A stretch of DNA of 64,000 nt, taken from assembly GCA_016207665.1 (NCBI GenBank), contig JACQPG010000064.1, positions 24,397 to 88,396 on the forward strand, in the 5' to 3' direction. The notes under the pieces are model-generated. The model was not told the origin of the DNA, ran no database searches, and saw only the letters and a program-made list of their open reading frames with translations. A program made the position numbers and the translations under genes. Below, one piece after another: positions 18,920 to 27,811 of the stretch (the stretch's first letter is position 1; each line of letters begins with the position of its first letter). This DNA comes from Elusimicrobiota bacterium (GTDB lineage: Bacteria > Elusimicrobiota > Elusimicrobia > UBA1565 > UBA9628).

Positions 18920-20565
18920 CGTGTTGACTCCTGCATCGGCGACGGCAGCAGCGGAGGCCGCGCCCGATCCTCGGGCAGGCGCTGCAATTCGACCTCGGAG
19001 ACCAGGACGCTCGGGGCTATCTGAGCCACGGGCACGAAGCCCGATTCAGCCCCACACGAGAAATAATTGGAAAGGGCCGAGTCATCGGCGGCCGCGACGA
19101 TGCGATTGAGAACCACCAGGGGCGTGCCCACCATGCTGGCCCCGCGCACCAAGGTCTTGCGCCCGGTCGAACCGTCCACGCGATAGACGAGCCTCGGCCG
19201 GACCTCCAAGGTCTGGGGCGCCTCGCGGGTGTTGGGATTATCTCCGCCCTGGGCTCCGACCAGCCAAAACCCATAGGCCTTTCCCGCGCGCCGTATCAGA
19301 TCGAGGAGCCTGTTCTCCAGCTCGGGTCTGGAGATTGGGTCCTCCGCCTGAACGACCAGGTTGGCCATGCGTCCGGTAGGCCTTAGCAGGGCGTCGGAGC
19401 GGCCATGCCCGTTGGAGCGGGGGAAGCCCTTGAGAGGCCAACGCGACATCAGAAAATTGATCAATATCCCCTTATCGACCAGGACCACCGGCCTGGCCGC
19501 CACTCCCTCGGAGTCGAACTCGTAATGGCCGTGCAGGGGAACCCCTCGGAATTGCGCCAGGGTGGGATCGTCCCAGAGGCTGAGAAATTCCGGTATGATC
19601 CTCTTGCCGATCAAGTCCCGGAAGACCTGGCTCTGCCGCGGCTCCCTTTGCCTCTGGCCCTCGAGCTTATGGCCCAAGGCCTCATGAAACAGCACCCCCG
19701 TGAATTCGGGATCCAGTATGGCCGGCGCGGCCATGGGAGCCTGGATGGGAGCATGCCTCAAAACCGCGAGCGTGCGGGCCATGTCCCGCGCCTTGGCCTC
19801 CAGCGCCTCCACGGCGGGAAGATCCTCAAGATCGCGAATGGACCAGCTTTCTTGCTGCTCAAGCCTCATCCCATCGTCGCTACGGGTAACGGCCGTCAGG
19901 GCCAGCGAGCCCGGCACATGCTCCTCCGGCGTGGCGATTCGCGTGCCCTCGCTGGTCAAGAGCAAGCGCCTGGACCCTCTCAGCCTCAACGAAGCCCGGC
20001 TATCCTGTATCTCTGGAAACTCCAAGAAAACCTTCGAGACCCTTTGCACCAGGCTTCTCGCCCGATCGTGATCGAAACGCGCGGGCGGTTGCGCCCGCGC
20101 GTGTGCCGTCGCCGGCTCGATCGAGAAGTCGTCCAAGGGCTGCTGGACGAAATCCACCATACGTCGCGCCTTTTTCTCCAAATAGCCGGCGACGGCGCTC
20201 TTATAGGCCGCGTCGGTAAGCGACCAGAGACTTTGACGCAAAGCCCGGTTCTCCAAGGGGGCGGCCGAGTGCCAGCCTTGGAAGGCCAGCTCAGTGTTGT
20301 CGAAGTGCCTGTCTCCGTAACGCAGCTCAACGAACAAGGTCCTGGCCGAATCGTCGTATTCGTTGAGCAGATCGCCGAAATATCCGTTGACCTCCAGGCG
20401 CCTTTCGTCGACCAGCCGATAAGCGAGGAAATAGGGCGGACCGAACGGCTTTTGCCTCAAGCTGGTCATGGAGCGTTTCATCTCGGCCTGCATCTGCGAA
20501 AAGGCGGCCTCGTCCGAGGCCCTGGCCGGAGCGATCAAGAAGAGAAGGACGATGAACGCCCGCAT
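18916..20565 (-). CDS. Exported TldD-like (peptidase U62) metallopeptidase with intact HExxxH
   Basis: Signal-peptide-like MRAFIVLLFLIAPARAS; GVLFHEALGHKLEGQRQREPRQSQVF; C-terminal Cys in NYFSCGAESGFVPV at the position of the TldD Cys ligand. Confidence 0.85.
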   Translation of the reverse strand: MRAFIVLLFLIAPARASDEAAFSQMQAEMKRSMTSLRQKPFGPPYFLAYRLVDERRLEVNGYFGDLLNEYDDSARTLFVELRYGDRHFDNTELAFQGWHSAAPLENRALRQSLWSLTDAAYKSAVAGYLEKKARRMVDFVQQPLDDFSIEPATAHARAQPPARFDHDRARSLVQRVSKVFLEFPEIQDSRASLRLRGSRRLLLTSEGTRIATPEEHVPGSLALTAVTRSDDGMRLEQQESWSIRDLEDLPAVEALEAKARDMARTLAVLRHAPIQAPMAAPAILDPEFTGVLFHEALGHKLEGQRQREPRQSQVFRDLIGKRIIPEFLSLWDDPTLAQFRGVPLHGHYEFDSEGVAARPVVLVDKGILINFLMSRWPLKGFPRSNGHGRSDALLRPTGRMANLVVQAEDPISRPELENRLLDLIRRAGKAYGFWLVGAQGGDNPNTREAPQTLEVRPRLVYRVDGSTGRKTLVRGASMVGTPLVVLNRIVAAADDSALSNYFSCGAESGFVPVAQIAPSVLVSEVELQRLPEDRARPPLLPSPMQESTR

Positions 20566-20569
20566 CGGC

Positions 20570-22186
20570 CTAGCGCAGCTCCCAGATCTCGGCAAGGACA
20601 GTCCCGGAATCGGAGAAGGCGCGCACCAGCACGGCCTTATCGGCCAGAAAACGCTTGAGCTCCGCGTCGGAGCCGATGGCGGGCGAGTTCATGATCACGA
20701 CGGTACCCCTGCTCTTCTCCATCCGCGCCATCAAGCTCGGCATCTCTCCCGCGTCATAGAGGAAAGAATCCACCTTCATCCCGGCCTTCTGACAGGCCAG
20801 CGCGCCGTAACCGTGCAGATAGATCGGGGGCTTGACTCCGGGGCTGGAAAGCGCGGCCAGGACCTCTCGGCCGGTCCTGTCGAGGTCCGGGGAAAGCGCG
20901 GAGTAGGTATATTCCACCGAATAGAACAGCGAATACGCCAAACCCAGGCCGATCAACGAGGCGCGGGCCTTGGCGCCGCGCAGGGCCAGAGCGGCGCACG
21001 CGATGAAGGCGAAGAGAACGGCCGCCGGCTTGACGTAGAACGAGAGCGAGGGCCCGAAGAATATCCGAACGGGCAAGAATCGGAAAAGCCCCTCCCAAGA
21101 TCCGTTCAACCGAGGATGTATCGGCTGCACGGAATAGGAGCCTGCCCACGTGAGCAAGGCCAAGACCGCCATAAAAGCCGCGCTCCAGGCAGCCGCGCGA
21201 GCCGCCTCGCCGCGTTCGATCGAGGCCGCGGTGATGATCGCCAGCAAAGGCAGCACGGCGGTCCAATAGATCACCAGCTTATGGGGATTGAGAAGCAGGC
21301 ATATCCCGGCCATGTAAACCAGGCACAACCAGAGCGGAAGGGCGAGCCTTCTCCGACTCTCCTTGGAAATCAGGCCTGAGACCAGGCCCCAGCAGAACAA
21401 AGGGCCCATGAAAATGAGGGCCTTGGAAAAACTGTTGAGATAAAGCCTAAGGCCGGCCGGCGTGGACAACGATCCCAGCCGCGCGGCCATGCCCTCCAGA
21501 GTGCCGCCGCCCTTGCTCAAGGCGAGCTGGAAGTGTCCGGGAAAGGACACGGCGTAGATAGAGAACATCGCCAAACCCACGGCAAAGATGAACCCCATGG
21601 CCATGGCGGCCCGCTTCGCCCCTCTTTCTTGGGCGCAGTGCGCGGCGATGGCCACAAGCACTAAGCTCGCCGATAAACTGGAAAGCCACAGCAATCCGAA
21701 GCAAAGTCCGGCCAGAACCAAGGACCCCAGGCTCCCGCCTTCCAACCAACTCCAGTAGAACCAACAGAGGCCGCATACCAGCAAGGCGAAAACCGCTCCA
21801 TAGATATCGAGTTGCGCCGCGACGAAGACGCTCCAGGGACTGAGCGCGAGCAAGCCAGCGGCCCAAAGCCCCTTCTCCGTTCCCAGAAGGCGCCGGCCAA
21901 GAATCCACGTGAAACCCAGGGTGCCCAGGCTGAAGAGGAACGGCACCAGCCTGAGCCATTCCCAACCGAACACAGCCATGCCGGCCTTGAGCAGGAGTCC
22001 GAAGAGTATTGGCTGCCCGTTTCCCCGAAAGGTCCCCACGGGGGCGAGAGCCTCCCGCACGAAAAAATCGTCGTCGCCGAAATACGGGTAATCCAGCAAC
22101 GGCGCGCGCAGGGCCAGGAAGGCCGCCAGCGTCGCGAGAAAGCCCAGCAGGGGCCCCCGCCTCAGAATATGTTCTTGAGCAGGCAC
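20570..22186 (-). CDS. GT-C/GT39-like multi-TM membrane protein
   Basis: APLLDYPYFGDDDFFVREALAPVG plus many TM segments. Start uncertain: no good ATG near N-terminus; GTG 22186 or CTG 22165 possible. Confidence 0.7.
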   Translation of the reverse strand: MPAQEHILRRGPLLGFLATLAAFLALRAPLLDYPYFGDDDFFVREALAPVGTFRGNGQPILFGLLLKAGMAVFGWEWLRLVPFLFSLGTLGFTWILGRRLLGTEKGLWAAGLLALSPWSVFVAAQLDIYGAVFALLVCGLCWFYWSWLEGGSLGSLVLAGLCFGLLWLSSLSASLVLVAIAAHCAQERGAKRAAMAMGFIFAVGLAMFSIYAVSFPGHFQLALSKGGGTLEGMAARLGSLSTPAGLRLYLNSFSKALIFMGPLFCWGLVSGLISKESRRRLALPLWLCLVYMAGICLLLNPHKLVIYWTAVLPLLAIITAASIERGEAARAAAWSAAFMAVLALLTWAGSYSVQPIHPRLNGSWEGLFRFLPVRIFFGPSLSFYVKPAAVLFAFIACAALALRGAKARASLIGLGLAYSLFYSVEYTYSALSPDLDRTGREVLAALSSPGVKPPIYLHGYGALACQKAGMKVDSFLYDAGEMPSLMARMEKSRGTVVIMNSPAIGSDAELKRFLADKAVLVRAFSDSGTVLAEIWELR

Positions 22187-22836
22187 AGGAAGAAACGGTG
22201 CCCGATCTTCCAGGGGCTGATCTTGGACACACCGTATTTGCGGGCGTATTCGTGCGTGGGCACGTTCACCACGCGGAAGCCGCGCTTGAGGCATTTCATG
22301 ACCATCTCATGCTCGACCGCCGCGGAACTCTCCACCAAACCCAGGCCGCGCGCCACTTCGGTCTTTATGGCGCGATAGCAGTTCAAGGTGTCGGTTAGAT
22401 TCGCGTCCCAGCGCCAATTGATGACGCTATTGATGAAGATATTCCCGGCGGTCCTGAAGAGCTGCATGAAATTGACGCTGATCTCGTCGCTGCCGCCGCT
22501 GTAGCGACTGCCGATGACCATATCCGCCCGGCCCTCGATGATCGGGGCGACCAGGGCGTCCCACTGAGCCACGTCGTCGGACCCGTCCGCGTCCATGAAC
22601 ACGACGATGTCCCCGGAGACGGCCTCGATAGCCTCCCTCTGCGCCGCTCCCTTGCCGCGGCCGCTGTCGCACAAGAGCTTCGCCCCGTGGGAAAGGGCGA
22701 TCTCGGGAGTCCTGTCCTTGGAATGGCCGTCCATGACTATCAGCTCCGATGCCTTGCCCTTGACGGCCCCCAGCACCTCGCCCAGAGTATTTTCCTCGTC
22801 CTTGGCGAATACCACTATCGAGACTTTAGGAGGCAT
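22162..22836 (-). CDS. GT2 glycosyltransferase, DPM-like
   Basis: MPPKVSIVVFAKDEENTLGEVLGAVKG...VVFMDADGSDDVAQWDALVAP. Confidence 0.92.
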   Translation of the reverse strand: MPPKVSIVVFAKDEENTLGEVLGAVKGKASELIVMDGHSKDRTPEIALSHGAKLLCDSGRGKGAAQREAIEAVSGDIVVFMDADGSDDVAQWDALVAPIIEGRADMVIGSRYSGGSDEISVNFMQLFRTAGNIFINSVINWRWDANLTDTLNCYRAIKTEVARGLGLVESSAAVEHEMVMKCLKRGFRVVNVPTHEYARKYGVSKISPWKIGHRFFLCLLKNIF

Positions 22837-23809
22837 GGATATTTCTCCGATACCAATCGATGGTGCGTTTGAGGCCTTCGCGCAACGGCACTCGGGCCTG
22901 GAAACCCGCCTTGAGCCTGGCCTTGGCGGTGTCGCAATTGCGCCGCGCCTGTCCCGAGGGCTTGGAGGGGTCGAATCTCACCTTGGCGCCGGAGCCGCAC
23001 AGCTCCCGCACCAGCGCCACCAGGTCGCGGATCGAGATCTCCTCGTCCGTTCCCAGGTTCACGGGGTCGCATTCCGCGTACCTCTCCGTGATCTCCACGA
23101 GGCCCCGGGCGAAATCCTCGACGAACAAGAAAGCTCGGGTCTGGGAGCCGTCGCCCCAGACCGTCACAGGGTCCTCGCCCGAGACGAATCTGCGTATCAA
23201 GCTGGGGATGACATGAGCCGAGTCCTCGTCGAAGCGGTCTCGCGGCCCATAGCAATTGTAAGGCCGCACTATCGCCGAACGAAGCCCGAACTCCTTGCGC
23301 ATGGCCATGGCCTCGTACTCCGCCATACGCTTGGCCCAGCCATAACCGTCGTTGGCCTGGTCCGGGCAACCGGAGAACCCCTCCGATTCGGGGGTCGGGA
23401 TGGTGCAGCCCGAGGGATAGACGCAGGCCGAGCTGACCACCAGCACTCGCTCGACCCCGGCCTTCTGCGCGGCCTCCAAGATGAAGCTTGTCATTCGGAC
23501 GTTCTCGCGGAACATCGTTGCCGGATGCGCCTGATTATAGGCGACCCCCCTGACCCGGGCGGCCAGATGCATCACCACATCCTGCCCCGAGCACAATCCA
23601 TCGCATTGCCGCGGATCACCCAAATCCACTTTCTCCACCTTGATCCGATCTGCTACGGCCGCTAGATTGTCCGGGCCGCTGTGCGAGAAATTGTCGGCCG
23701 CCGTCACCCTTGCGTCCTTGCCGGCGGCCAAAAGCTGCTCGATCAAATGGCTGCCCACGAAGCCGGAGCCGCCCGTGACGAGAACCTTCTTGCCGTCCCA
23801 AAATGACAC
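22826..23809 (-). CDS. NAD-dependent epimerase/dehydratase (SDR; GDP-mannose 3,5-epimerase/WcaG-like)
   Basis: VSFWDGKKVLVTGGSGFVGSHLIEQLLAAGK...SSACVYPSG...YGWAKRMAEYEAMA; GTG start 23809. Confidence 0.85.
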   Translation of the reverse strand: MSFWDGKKVLVTGGSGFVGSHLIEQLLAAGKDARVTAADNFSHSGPDNLAAVADRIKVEKVDLGDPRQCDGLCSGQDVVMHLAARVRGVAYNQAHPATMFRENVRMTSFILEAAQKAGVERVLVVSSACVYPSGCTIPTPESEGFSGCPDQANDGYGWAKRMAEYEAMAMRKEFGLRSAIVRPYNCYGPRDRFDEDSAHVIPSLIRRFVSGEDPVTVWGDGSQTRAFLFVEDFARGLVEITERYAECDPVNLGTDEEISIRDLVALVRELCGSGAKVRFDPSKPSGQARRNCDTAKARLKAGFQARVPLREGLKRTIDWYRRNIHAS

Positions 23810-23814
23810 GGAGC

Positions 23815-25044
23815 CTACCTGCGCCGGAAATAATCGTGGATGCATTCCACGATATAGTCCAAGTCTCGGCGGCTCAGATATTGGTGGCAGCCTATGTAGA
23901 ACGCGCTGCGGTTGAGCCAGCGGGCCACGGGATAGTCCTTCTCAAGGTCACCGTACATCCTCTTATAGACGGGCTGGTTGATCAACGGCATGAGATCCCG
24001 CGTCTCGATATCGTGCTCCTCGAGGAAGTTCACCAGCCCGGTCTTATCCTCGCTGCGCAAGGCCAAACCATACATCATGAACATATGATCCCGGTCAGCG
24101 GGGACGCTGGGCAATTGAAGACGATCCTGAAGATCCTTGAGGCCATCGCTCAACCGCCGGGCGTTGGCCTGGCGGGCCTTGATGATGGCGCCGCGACCCT
24201 CGAACTGGCCCAGTCCTATGGCGGCCTCCAGCTCGGTGGCCCTGAAGCTGTGGCCTACCGAGATAAACGAAAACCTCTTGGCGACTATCTCCTTGAGACG
24301 CTCGCCCTTGACGCCCTGGTCGTCGTCGATGCTGATATAGATCGAATCCCGACCGTGATTCATCAGGCTGCGCAAGCGCACCGCGAGATCGGGCGACTGG
24401 GTGACGGCCAGTCCCCCCACGCCGGTGACTATGTAATGGGCAATGTAGGTCGAAAAACAACCGATATCTCCCATGGAGCCCACCATGCGACCCTTATAGC
24501 GTGCGAACATGGTCTCGCATGAGTCCTCTATGATCTTAAGCCCGCGCTCGCGGGCCAGCTCCAAAATAGGGTCCATGTCGCAAGGCAGACCCAAAAGATG
24601 CACCGGGATGATGGCGCGGGTGCGCGGGGTGACGCGTCTTTCCAAGAGCGTTGGATCGAGATTATAGGTGGCCTTGTCCACGTCGACGAAGACAGGCTTC
24701 ATGCCATTGTGCAGCACGATGTTTGATGTGGCGACGAAGGTGACCGCCGGGACCAGCACCTCGTCGCCGTCCCGCCATCCCTCTTGCTCCTTGAGGGCCG
24801 CCAGGGCCACATGAAGGGCGCTGGTTCCCGAATTGCAGAAAAGCCCGAATCGGCACGAGTGGGCCCGGGCGAATTCCTCCTCGAAGCGGCGGGTCAGGGG
24901 CCCATAGGACAAACGGTTGGAGGCGATCACCTGCCGCAGATATTTCTTCTCCCTGGCTCCCAGCACGATGCCGCCGACGCCGATTTGGCTCTTAAGGCCG
25001 GCTGGGCGGGATGGGCGCGGGGTTTTCACGGGCGCGATTGTCAT
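23815..25044 (-). CDS. DegT/DnrJ/EryC1/StrS aminotransferase (perosamine synthetase-like)
   Basis: REKKYLRQVIASNRLSYGPLTRRFEEEFARAHSCRFGLFCNSGTSALHVAL...PVHLLGLPCDMDPILELARERGLKIIEDSCETMF. ORF-track N-terminal extension rejected; ATG 25044. Confidence 0.9.
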   Translation of the reverse strand: MTIAPVKTPRPSRPAGLKSQIGVGGIVLGAREKKYLRQVIASNRLSYGPLTRRFEEEFARAHSCRFGLFCNSGTSALHVALAALKEQEGWRDGDEVLVPAVTFVATSNIVLHNGMKPVFVDVDKATYNLDPTLLERRVTPRTRAIIPVHLLGLPCDMDPILELARERGLKIIEDSCETMFARYKGRMVGSMGDIGCFSTYIAHYIVTGVGGLAVTQSPDLAVRLRSLMNHGRDSIYISIDDDQGVKGERLKEIVAKRFSFISVGHSFRATELEAAIGLGQFEGRGAIIKARQANARRLSDGLKDLQDRLQLPSVPADRDHMFMMYGLALRSEDKTGLVNFLEEHDIETRDLMPLINQPVYKRMYGDLEKDYPVARWLNRSAFYIGCHQYLSRRDLDYIVECIHDYFRRR

Positions 25045-25077
25045 TTTCCGCCAAAATGGTAACATAAAAAAAGTGAA

Positions 25078-26052
25078 ATGACTGAGCGCAGCGGAAGCGG
25101 ATTTTGGACGGCTCAGCGCGTCCTGGTCACCGGGGGCCGGGGGTTTCTCGGCTCGCATGTCGTCGAACGCCTCAAGGCTCTCCGCCCCAAGGTCTTGATA
25201 GTTCCGAGCCGCCGAGACTGCGACCTGACCTCCCTGCCGGCCGTCGAGTCGCTCATCAAAAAGGAAAGGCCCAGCATGGTCATCAACCTGGCCGCTGTTT
25301 GCGGAGGTATAGGAGCCAATCAGGCTGAACCCGGGCGCTTTTTCTACGAGAATATCATCATGGGCGCCCAACTCATGGACGCCTCTCGACGCCTCGGCGT
25401 CGAAAAACTGCTCCAGGTGGGCACGGTCTGCTCCTACCCTAAACATACCCCGGTTCCTTTTGAGGAAGAGTCATTATGGGACGGCTACCCCGAGGAGACC
25501 AACGCCCCTTATGGAATAGCCAAAAAGGCGCTCCTGGTCCAGGCTCAGGCGTATCGGCAGCAATACGGATTCAACGCCATCTATATCATCCCCATCAATC
25601 TCTACGGCCCGGGCGATCACTTCAACCTTAAAACATCGCATGTGATCCCGGCCCTGATTCGTAAATGCGCCACCGCCGCCGAGACCAGCGCTCGCTCCAT
25701 CGAATGCTGGGGAACCGGGAAAGCCACCCGGGAATTCCTCTACGTGGAGGACGCGGCGCGGGGACTCTTGATGGCCGCCGAGCGCTACAATAAACCGGCC
25801 CCGATCAATCTTGGTTTCGGCGGAGAAATCTCGATCAAGGAGTTGGTCGAGCTCATAGCGAAGCTTACTGGCTTCAAGGGAGAGATACTTTGGGATAGCC
25901 GCAAGCCCGACGGCCAGCCTCGTCGGCATCTGGAGGTCTCCAAGGCGCTCAAGGAGTTCGGCTTCAAGGCGGAGACAAGCCTCGAGGAAGGGCTCAAGAA
26001 AACCGTCGCATGGTATCGCAGCCAGGTCAAGGCCGGGGCCTTGACTGAGTGA
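25078..26052 (+). CDS. fcl: GDP-L-fucose synthase
   Basis: RVLVTGGRGFLGSHVVERLKAL...VINLAAVCGGIGANQAEPGRFFYENIIMGAQLMDASRRLGVEKLLQVGTVCSYPKHTPVPFEEESLWDGYPEETNAPYGIAKKALL...NLYGPGDHF. Confidence 0.9.
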   Translation: MTERSGSGFWTAQRVLVTGGRGFLGSHVVERLKALRPKVLIVPSRRDCDLTSLPAVESLIKKERPSMVINLAAVCGGIGANQAEPGRFFYENIIMGAQLMDASRRLGVEKLLQVGTVCSYPKHTPVPFEEESLWDGYPEETNAPYGIAKKALLVQAQAYRQQYGFNAIYIIPINLYGPGDHFNLKTSHVIPALIRKCATAAETSARSIECWGTGKATREFLYVEDAARGLLMAAERYNKPAPINLGFGGEISIKELVELIAKLTGFKGEILWDSRKPDGQPRRHLEVSKALKEFGFKAETSLEEGLKKTVAWYRSQVKAGALTE

Positions 26053-27788
26053 TGCTCTCGAGCCTTCCCGTCACGCTCGCGCTTCAAGCGGCCCTTCTCG
26101 CCGCCCCGGCCGCCCCGGTCGATCTCTCAGCCAAGCTCGCCGAGCTGCCGGTCGCGAGCGCCGCGGGCGCGATGTCTCCCCGGCTTTCCCAAAACGGAGA
26201 CGAGATCATACTGAGCTGGCTTGAGCCCATCGAGGGCGCCCCGGCCGAGCTCAAGGACGACGCCTTCGAGCTCAAATGGGGCCGGCTTTCCGCCTCCTCG
26301 GGCTGGTCGCGGCCTCTTTCAGCGGCCAAGTCCCTTCGCATGTTCGCCAACACCGCGGACATGCCCTCGGTATTTCCAGCGAAAGGAATCTTTTTCGCCC
26401 ACTGGCTTGAGAAGATCAACGAACAGCCCTATGCCTATGACGCGTTGATCGCCCAAAGCCGAGACGGCGGCCGGACCTGGCGCCATCTCGGCAGCCTCAG
26501 GCGGGATTCGGGCCGCAAGGAGAACAACTACGACGGGTTCCTTTCCTTCCTCCCGGAAGGCGGCTCCGCGCGCGCTTTTTGGATCGACGGACGCAATGAC
26601 AGGGGTGAGGAGGACAATTACCAGTTGAGAACCGCGAAGATCGCGACCAGCTTGCGCGAGGAAGCGGTTCTCGACGGATCGACCTGCTCCTGCTGCGATA
26701 TAGGCTCGGCTCTCACGGACAAGGGACCCGTGGTGGTCTACCGCGGCCGCAGGGATGGAGATATCCGGGACATCCATATCGTCGCCCGCAAGGGCTCGGG
26801 CTGGTCTCAACCACGGCCCGTGCATACAGACGGCTGGCAGATCGCGGGCTGCCCGGTCAACGGCCCGCAAGCGGCGGCGTCCGGTCCGCTGCTGGCGGTC
26901 GCCTGGTTTTCGGGCGCCGGGGGAAGGGATTCGGTGAAGCTCGCATTTTCGCGGGACTCCGGCCAGACATTCGCGCCACCCCTCGAGCTCGACGATCTCT
27001 CCCCCGGAGGCCCTATCGGCCGCGTGGACGTCGCGCTAGCCGGGGGCGAGGCCTTCGTCTCCTGGCTGGGGCGCGCGGACGAGTCCGGCCAGGGCGTTCT
27101 CTTTCTGCGGCGCGTCTCGCCTTCCGGCCTGGCCAGCCCCATCGTCAGGATGATGCCCATCGACGCGGGCTGGCGCTCGGGCTTTCCTCAGCTAGTCGCG
27201 CGCAAGGACGAGCTGCTGTTGGCATGGACGGGCCTTCCGGACAAGGAAGACGCTCCGACCCTGGGCGTGCGGACCGCCCGGCTGGCCCTGCGCGACATCC
27301 CTCCAGCCACCGGAATCCCACCCTCGACCACTCCATCGGCCGCCTTGAGTGCCGATGAGATCATGAAAACGTCGTTCAAGGACTTGGCCGGCAAAGAGAC
27401 CCGCTTCTCCGACCTGGGCGGTAAGCTGCTCCTGGTCAGCCTTTGGGCCACCTGGTGCGAGCCCTGCCATAAGGAACAAGCCGAGCTTGCCGAGCTCCAT
27501 CGCCTCTATTCCGCGAAAGGACTTTCCATCATCGGCATCAACCTCGACCTAAGAAGACATCGCGCCAAGGTGGAGAGCTTCGTCAAGGAAAGAAGCCTTC
27601 CCTACGCCGTCTGGCTCGATCCCAAGAGCAAGGCCCTGAGCCTCTTCGCGACCAACGGGGTACCCTCCACCTTCCTCATGAACCCCAAGGGCGAGATACT
27701 ATTCCGCAAGACCGGCTTCCTCAGGCTCATAGGGTCGGAACTGGAAAAGACTATCGCCCGATCGCTCAGCGCGGCTCCTCGCCCATAG
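26049..27788 (+). CDS. Exported fusion: sialidase/BNR-like beta-propeller + C-terminal TlpA/AhpC-TSA thioredoxin-like domain
   Basis: Asp-box-like repeats (SRDGGRTWRHLG, SRDSGQTFAPP), CSCCD and GCPVNGP motifs, then LLLVSLWATWCEPCHKEQAELAELHRLYSAKGLSIIGINLD (WCxxC thioredoxin). Start GTG 26049 or ATG 26052. Confidence 0.87.
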   Translation: MMLSSLPVTLALQAALLAAPAAPVDLSAKLAELPVASAAGAMSPRLSQNGDEIILSWLEPIEGAPAELKDDAFELKWGRLSASSGWSRPLSAAKSLRMFANTADMPSVFPAKGIFFAHWLEKINEQPYAYDALIAQSRDGGRTWRHLGSLRRDSGRKENNYDGFLSFLPEGGSARAFWIDGRNDRGEEDNYQLRTAKIATSLREEAVLDGSTCSCCDIGSALTDKGPVVVYRGRRDGDIRDIHIVARKGSGWSQPRPVHTDGWQIAGCPVNGPQAAASGPLLAVAWFSGAGGRDSVKLAFSRDSGQTFAPPLELDDLSPGGPIGRVDVALAGGEAFVSWLGRADESGQGVLFLRRVSPSGLASPIVRMMPIDAGWRSGFPQLVARKDELLLAWTGLPDKEDAPTLGVRTARLALRDIPPATGIPPSTTPSAALSADEIMKTSFKDLAGKETRFSDLGGKLLLVSLWATWCEPCHKEQAELAELHRLYSAKGLSIIGINLDLRRHRAKVESFVKERSLPYAVWLDPKSKALSLFATNGVPSTFLMNPKGEILFRKTGFLRLIGSELEKTIARSLSAAPRP

Positions 27789-27795
27789 ACGTTGG

Positions 27796-27811
27796 CTCCT
27801 ATCCATAGGAG
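27796..27811. terminator. Possible bidirectional hairpin CTCCTAT-CC-ATAGGAG at a convergent junction
   Basis: Perfect 7-bp arms with 2-nt centre, spans the HNH-gene stop, no clear U-tract on either side. Confidence 0.35.

Noticed and set aside
19405-20658. 417-aa plus-strand ORF opposite the TldD-like gene
   Set aside because: Antisense shadow ORF; real coding evidence (HEALGH, signal peptide, paralogy) is on the minus strand.
25045-25446. N-terminal extension of the 23815 aminotransferase ORF
   Set aside because: It is antisense to the start of GDP-L-fucose synthase; family homology starts after ATG 25044.
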